From Ehrlichia canis str. Jake (GTDB lineage Bacteria > Pseudomonadota > Alphaproteobacteria > Rickettsiales > Anaplasmataceae): a DNA stretch of 64,000 bases. The stretch is taken from positions 186,001 through 250,000 of the forward strand of contig NC_007354.1 in assembly GCF_000012565.1 (NCBI RefSeq). The letters run 5' to 3'. Under the pieces are notes generated by a model that ran no database searches, was not told where the DNA came from, and was given only the letters and a program-made list of their open reading frames with translations. Positions 58,136 to 64,000 of this stretch are shown here, in pieces. How positions within the stretch are numbered: position 1 is the first letter of the stretch; each line of letters begins with the position of its first letter. The translations under genes and the position numbers were made by a program.

Positions 58136-59323
58136 ATGGTAGAAGAAAGGAAGCCGCATATAAATGTAGGGACAATAGGGCATGTTGATCATGGTAAGAC
58201 AACATTGACAGCAGCATTAACAACAGTGTTGGCAAAAAGGTTGAGTGGAGAAGGGAATAAAAGTGTAAAATATGATGAAATAGATAAAGCACCAGAAGAA
58301 AAAGCAAGAGGAATAACCATTTCAACAGCACATGTAGAATATGAAACAGAAAATAGACATTATGCCCATGTTGATTGTCCAGGACATGCTGATTATATAA
58401 AAAATATGATAACAGGTGCTGCACAAATGGATGCAGCAATATTAGTAGTGTCTGCAACTGATGGAGCAATGCCACAAACAAGAGAACATATATTATTAGC
58501 AAAGCAAGTAGGTGTAAAAGATATAGTAGTGTGGATGAATAAGTGTGATGTTGTAGATGATGAAGAAATGTTGTCATTAGTTGAAATGGAAATAAGGGAA
58601 TTGTTATCAAAATATGGGTATCCTGGGGATGATATAGATGTAGTTAGAGGATCTGCAGTTAAAGCATTAGAAGAAGAAACAGGCTCAGGTGTGTGGAGTG
58701 AAAAAATAATGGAATTGATGAATGCTTTAGAAAAAATAAGTTTACCAGTAAGAGAAAAAGATAAGCCATTTTTAATGTCAATAGAAGATGTGTTTTCAAT
58801 ACCTGGAAGAGGTACAGTAGTAACAGGAAGAATAGAAAGAGGAGTAATTAGAGTAGGGGATAAAATAGAGATAGTAGGATTGCGTGAGATACAAAGTACA
58901 GTATGTACAGGTGTTGAAATGTTTCATAAAGCATTAGATGCAGGAGAAGCAGGGGATAATGCTGGAATATTGTTAAGAGGGATAAAAAAAGAAGATGTAG
59001 AAAGAGGGCAAGTATTGAGTGCACCTGGACAGATACATTCATATAAGAGATTTAAGGCAGAGGTATATATATTGAAAAAAGAAGAAGGAGGAAGACATAC
59101 TCCATTTTTCTCAAATTACCAGCCGCAATTTTATGTTAGAACAACAGATGTAACAGGGAATATAAAGTTACCAGAAGGAGTAGAAATGGTAATGCCAGGG
59201 GATAATATAAATATCGAAGTGAGTTTGGATAAGCCTGTTGCTATTGATCAAGGATTGAGATTTGCAATTCGTGAAGGTGGTAGAACTGTAGGCTCAGGTA
59301 TTATTACTGAAATTTTGGAGTAG
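58136..59323 (+). CDS. tuf: elongation factor Tu
   Basis: A 395-residue EF-Tu that delivers aminoacyl-tRNA to the ribosome. The GTPase signatures are GHVDHGKT (15-22), [22 protein letters not shown] and NKCD. The C-terminal barrels are intact and end in [11 protein letters not shown]. Most codons end in A (ACA, GTA, AGA, ATA), unlike fusA and the ribosomal genes, but from about 59226 to the stop the codons switch to the T-ending type. This mosaic suggests gene conversion with another tuf copy; Anaplasmataceae commonly carry two. Confidence 0.98.
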
Positions 59324-59348
59324 TAGTGGTACATAGATATTTTTTAGT

Positions 59349-59422
59349 AGGAGTGTAGCTCAATTGGCTAGAGCGTCAGTCTCCAAAACTGAAGGTTATG
59401 GGTTCGATTCCTATCACTCCTG
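59349..59422 (+). tRNA. tRNA-Trp (anticodon CCA)
   Basis: A complete cloverleaf. Acceptor AGGAGTG pairs with CACTCCT (59415-59421). D arm GCTC/GAGC, anticodon stem TCAGT/ACTGA with loop CTCCAAA, anticodon CCA. T arm ATGGG-TTCGATT-CCTAT. Discriminator G at 59422, and CCA is encoded at 59423-59425. The position between tuf and secE is conserved. Confidence 0.98.
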
Positions 59423-59461
59423 CCATTAATTTTAGTAGTACGACGTGTAGGTAGTTTGATA

Positions 59462-59659
59462 ATGAGTAATGTTACTAAGTTTTTACTTGGAGTGAAACAA
59501 GAGGCTTTGCAGGTTTCTTGGGCTTCTAAGAATGAAGTTGTAGGTTTTTTATTTGTAGTAATACTAATAATTACTTTTATGTCTATTTTATTTTGTAGTG
59601 TAGATTTTTTATTTTTAAAATTTATAAAGATAATACTTGGAGTAATTTATGAAATATGA
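59462..59659 (+). CDS. secE: preprotein translocase subunit SecE
   Basis: A 65-residue SecE with the single C-terminal membrane helix. It shows the conserved cytoplasmic stretch VKQEALQVSWASKNEVV followed by the helix GFLFVVILIITFMSILFCSVDFLF. It forms SecYEG with SecY and SecG. ATG at 59462 is chosen over the upstream TTG at 59456. Overlaps nusG by 11 bases. Confidence 0.95.
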   Translation: MSNVTKFLLGVKQEALQVSWASKNEVVGFLFVVILIITFMSILFCSVDFLFLKFIKIILGVIYEI

Positions 59660-60194
59660 GTGGTATATTATTCAGGTATCATCTGGTAGCGAGGAAAAAG
59701 TTTGTCAAGCTATTTTGGAAAATTCTTGTGTGTTAGGTTTAGGGGAAAATTTCCGTGAAGTTTTTATTCCATATGAAGAAGTTACCCGTGTTAAACATAA
59801 TAAAAAGATATTGGTAAAAAGGAAGTTGTCACCAGGATATGTGTTTTTGTATATGAATTTAAATGAGAATTCGATAAATTTTGTTAAGAGTATACCTAGG
59901 GTATTAAATTTCTTAAACAATGATTTTGGTGTTCCTAAGGTTATTTCGGATAGTGAAATGGAATCTATGCGTAAAAAGATGTGTCAAAGTGTAGTTGATG
60001 ATACTAATGTTGTTAGTTTTGAAATTGGTGATGAAGTAGTCATTAATGACGGGTTATTTCAAGATTTCAATGGTAAGGTTGAATATATTAATGACGATAA
60101 AAAAATAGCGGGAGTCAGTGTTATGATATTTGGTAGGCTGACTAAAATAGAATTTAAGTTAGAGCATATACAAAAAGTGGAGGCGCAATCATGA
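59649..60194 (+). CDS. nusG: transcription antitermination factor NusG
   Basis: A 181-residue NusG. It begins with KYEWYIIQVSSGSEEKVCQAI, has the KRKLSPGYVFLYMNL segment, and ends in a KOW-type domain (FEIGDEVVINDGLFQDFNGKVEYIN). It couples RNA polymerase to Rho and to the ribosome. Overlaps rplK by 4 bases. Confidence 0.98.
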   Translation: MKYEWYIIQVSSGSEEKVCQAILENSCVLGLGENFREVFIPYEEVTRVKHNKKILVKRKLSPGYVFLYMNLNENSINFVKSIPRVLNFLNNDFGVPKVISDSEMESMRKKMCQSVVDDTNVVSFEIGDEVVINDGLFQDFNGKVEYINDDKKIAGVSVMIFGRLTKIEFKLEHIQKVEAQS

Positions 60195-60634
60195 GTGCTG
60201 TTTTAATATCTAAGATAAATTTAATGATAGAAGCTGGGAAAGCTAATCCTGGACCTAAAATTGCTTCTGTCTTAGGGCCTCGTGGTATACCGATGCCTAA
60301 GTTTTGTAAGGAATTTAATGATATTACAAGTAGTGAAGGCAATCAATACAAGGTTGGTGATTTAGTTACTGCTAGGATCTCTATTTATAATGACAAATCT
60401 TATAGTTTTACAATAAGTGATTCTCCAGTGTCGTACTTATTAAAAAAAGCTGCTGCAATTGATAAAGGTGCAGTAAATCCTGGAAAAGATAATGTTGGAA
60501 AAGTTAAGATGTCAGATATTTATGAGATAGCTAAGCGTAAAATGTCTGATATGAATGCTGATACTGTTGAAGCTGCAGCTAAGATGGTTATTGGTACAGC
60601 ATCTTCTATGGGTATTGTTGTAGTAGAAGGGTGA
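60191..60634 (+). CDS. rplK: 50S ribosomal protein L11
   Basis: A 147-residue L11 with the proline-rich segment [29 protein letters not shown] in the N-terminal domain, [15 protein letters not shown]-like [27 protein letters not shown], and a C-terminal rRNA-binding domain. GTP-hydrolysis centre component. The ATGA overlap with nusG indicates coupling. Confidence 0.98.
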   Translation: MSAVLISKINLMIEAGKANPGPKIASVLGPRGIPMPKFCKEFNDITSSEGNQYKVGDLVTARISIYNDKSYSFTISDSPVSYLLKKAAAIDKGAVNPGKDNVGKVKMSDIYEIAKRKMSDMNADTVEAAAKMVIGTASSMGIVVVEG

Positions 60635-60659
60635 GTTAAGGTATAGTAGGGTAAGTAAT

Positions 60660-61322
60660 ATGAGTTCATTGGTTAGTAATGAAGTTTATGATGTTGAGTC
60701 AGGTTTAAGAAAGGTTATAGAGTCTGCTAAAGCTAATTTTTGTGAGTCTGTGGATGTTGCAATAAATCTTAATATTAATAGTTCAAAGTCTGATGAACAA
60801 GTTAGGGGATGTGTTGTATTGCCTAAGGGATTAGGAAGAGAAGTGCGAGTTGCAGTGTTTGCTAAAGGTGGGCATTTAGAAATGGCTAGGGAAGCTATGG
60901 CTAATATTGTTGGGGATGAAGAGCTGATCGAAGAGGTAAAGAAAAAGCAGTGCAAGTTAGATGTAGATTGGTGTCTTACTACTCCAGATTTTATGGCATC
61001 AGTTTCTTCTATTGCTAAGATATTAGGTCCAAAGGGGTTAATGCCAAATCCTAAATTTAATACAGTAACTTTTGAACTTGCTAAGGCTATTAAAATAATA
61101 AAGTCTGGTCAGATTAGATTTAAGTCTGATAAAACTGGTATTGTGCATGCAAAAATTGGTAATGTTAAATTTTCTATTGAGGATTTGTTGGAAAACTTTA
61201 ATGCAGTAATTAATGCAGTTAAGCAATGTAAGCCTGCTTCTATAAAAGGTTTATATTTTAAAGATGTATTTGTTATTTCGACTATGGGGAAATCTGTTAA
61301 AGTAGAAAATTTAAATAATTAA
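60660..61322 (+). CDS. rplA: 50S ribosomal protein L1
   Basis: A 220-residue L1 with [40 protein letters not shown], the [18 protein letters not shown] motif and [23 protein letters not shown]. Length is slightly below the usual 230 residues. Follows rplK by 25 bases; in other bacteria L1 represses this mRNA. Confidence 0.98.
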   Translation: MSSLVSNEVYDVESGLRKVIESAKANFCESVDVAINLNINSSKSDEQVRGCVVLPKGLGREVRVAVFAKGGHLEMAREAMANIVGDEELIEEVKKKQCKLDVDWCLTTPDFMASVSSIAKILGPKGLMPNPKFNTVTFELAKAIKIIKSGQIRFKSDKTGIVHAKIGNVKFSIEDLLENFNAVINAVKQCKPASIKGLYFKDVFVISTMGKSVKVENLNN

Positions 61323-61338
61323 TGTTGGAGTAAAGATA

Positions 61339-61821
61339 GTGAAGCGTAGTGATAAAGAGTTGCATTTAAGCAAAGTAGAAGGGTTGTTTAGTAAGTTTAA
61401 GTATTTTATAATTGCTAATTTTCAAGGTATGGTGGCTAATGATTTCTTTTCTTTAAGAAAGGAATTAAAAATGGCTAATAGCGGTTTAATGGTAGTGAAA
61501 AATAGCTTATCTCGTATTGCTTTAAAAAAAATGGGTAGAGAAGAATTATCTGCTAAATTTTTTGGTTCCATATTTATTGTTTATTCAGATGATATAATAT
61601 TAATTTCAAAGATTCTTGCAAAATTTATGAAGGATAATAAAAGCAAGATAAGTTTATTATGTGCATATGATAGCAATGAGATATTGGACAGTGAGAAAGT
61701 TTTATACTTTGCTAGTTTACCATCTCTAAGAGAATTACATGCACAAATAATGAGTATGATATCTTATAATATTCCGGTGAGATTGGCTTTATGTTTAAAA
61801 GCTCTTGGTAATAAAGAGTGA
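61339..61821 (+). CDS. rplJ: 50S ribosomal protein L10
   Basis: A 160-residue L10, the stalk base protein. It has YFIIANFQGMVANDFFSLRKELK and LMVVKNSLSRIALKKM, the N-terminal rRNA-binding domain, then SRELHAQI-like SLRELHAQIMSMI and a C-terminal helix that binds L7/L12. GTG start with GGAG site at 61325-61328. Confidence 0.97.
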   Translation: MKRSDKELHLSKVEGLFSKFKYFIIANFQGMVANDFFSLRKELKMANSGLMVVKNSLSRIALKKMGREELSAKFFGSIFIVYSDDIILISKILAKFMKDNKSKISLLCAYDSNEILDSEKVLYFASLPSLRELHAQIMSMISYNIPVRLALCLKALGNKE

Positions 61822-61876
61822 TACTATATTTTAATTTTATACTTTTTTGTTTTTTTATGATTTGGAGTTAATTTTT

Positions 61877-62275
61877 ATGAGTACTGTTGATATAGATAGT
61901 TTGGTAGAGCAAATTTGTAGCTTAGATTTGTGCAAGGCAGCAGAATTAGTGGATAAAATGGAACAAAAATTAGGATTTCCTAAAGGTGGTTTATTAACGG
62001 CTGTTCCAGCAGCAGGGGGTGGTCAAGCTGAAAGTAGTGCTGCAGAAGAAAAAACAGATTTTTCTGTTATTTTTGATAGTTATGCTGCAGATAAGAAAAT
62101 TTCTGTTATTAAAGCTGTAAGAGAATGTACTAACTTAGGTTTAAAAGAAGCAAAAGAATTTGTTGAGAAAGAGGGTGCGAAAGAATTAATAGAGGGTAAA
62201 AAGTATAAGAAAGAGGAAGCTGAAGAAATTAAGAAAAAACTTGAAGATGCTGGAGCGAAAGTCATTATTAAGTAG
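61877..62275 (+). CDS. rplL: 50S ribosomal protein L7/L12
   Basis: A 132-residue L7/L12. The N-terminal dimerisation domain (to about residue 40) is followed by an Ala/Gly/Glu hinge (VPAAGGGQAESSAAEEKTD) and the C-terminal domain KISVIKAVRECTNLGLKEAKEFVE. ATG at 61877 with GGAG upstream is preferred to an in-frame upstream start at 61847. Confidence 0.98.
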   Translation: MSTVDIDSLVEQICSLDLCKAAELVDKMEQKLGFPKGGLLTAVPAAGGGQAESSAAEEKTDFSVIFDSYAADKKISVIKAVRECTNLGLKEAKEFVEKEGAKELIEGKKYKKEEAEEIKKKLEDAGAKVIIK

Positions 62276-62313
62276 TTTTTTTATAGCTTTTATTTGTAAT
62301 TTATTAATCTTGA

Positions 62314-64000
<1,687 letters not shown>

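Noticed and set aside
58134-58610. 158-codon Leu/His-rich minus-strand frame opposite tuf
   Set aside because: A consequence of the A-rich codon use in tuf, which leaves the antisense strand free of stops; its composition is not protein-like.

Overview
The window is a chromosomal segment of an Anaplasmataceae bacterium, almost certainly an Ehrlichia. The evidence is the very low G+C, the long AT-rich spacers, an alphaproteobacterial core gene set with short, streamlined proteins, a tandem-repeat protein of Ehrlichia style, FbpA/FbpB iron uptake, and the str-secE-nusG-rplKAJL-rpoB block. I cannot fix the species from sequence alone; E. canis, E. chaffeensis and relatives all fit. No insertion sequence, prophage, integrase or CRISPR array is visible. 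Much of the spacer DNA is instead decayed copies of neighbouring gene ends and tandem repeats.

Layout. 0-4.7 kb: the 5' part of lnt (running off the left edge), an MrpD-type antiporter/NuoN-like subunit, a small membrane protein, mlaD, an NDUFA12-like protein, nrdR and tRNA-Ala(TGC). 4.7-10.3 kb: a lineage-specific, possibly effector-like island with a 671-aa protein carrying 105-bp tandem repeats, a 62-aa basic protein, and a 1005-aa HELTH metalloprotease with a near-consensus promoter. 10.6-19.1 kb: fbpA, rpsP, an MFS transporter, a Trm112-like zinc-ribbon-type protein, the rpmI-rplT-pheS-SDR block and trcR (DUF1013). 19.6-24.4 kb: rho, three 232-bp tandem repeats and lpdA. 24.6-30.0 kb: a large Ser/Thr-rich membrane protein and three overlapping genes whose architecture recalls PilM/GspL, PilO/GspM and a small exported protein. 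30.3-36.6 kb: a PhnP-like metallo-hydrolase, a stand-alone glutamine-synthetase-type catalytic domain with pstC, and alaS. 38.9-45.0 kb: sucCD, rpsU, pstS, sco, a FabK/nitronate monooxygenase homologue and cytochrome b561. 45.2-52.9 kb: fbpB, an HlyD-type secretion adaptor, a COQ9 homologue and RNase J. 53.6-64 kb: an exported purple-acid-phosphatase-like enzyme, then rpsL-rpsG-fusA-tuf-tRNA-Trp-secE-nusG-rplK-rplA-rplJ-rplL-rpoB (rpoB cut by the right edge).

How the genes work together. The translation and transcription core is in conserved order. Iron (FbpA, FbpB) and phosphate (PstS, PstC) import genes are scattered rather than in operons, with no ATPase subunit in the window. HlyD plus the repeat protein and the metalloprotease are consistent with a type I secretion theme, but that link is inference.

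The strongest structural signal is repeated partial gene duplication. The 3' end of the SDR gene is present as about three decayed copies. The rho tail appears to seed 232-bp repeats. The C-terminus of the repeat protein has a relic 7 kb away. fbpB's 3' end exists as a perfect 67-bp inverted repeat, and a 58-bp piece of hlyD is perfectly repeated in inverted orientation so that the pair flanks the COQ9 gene.
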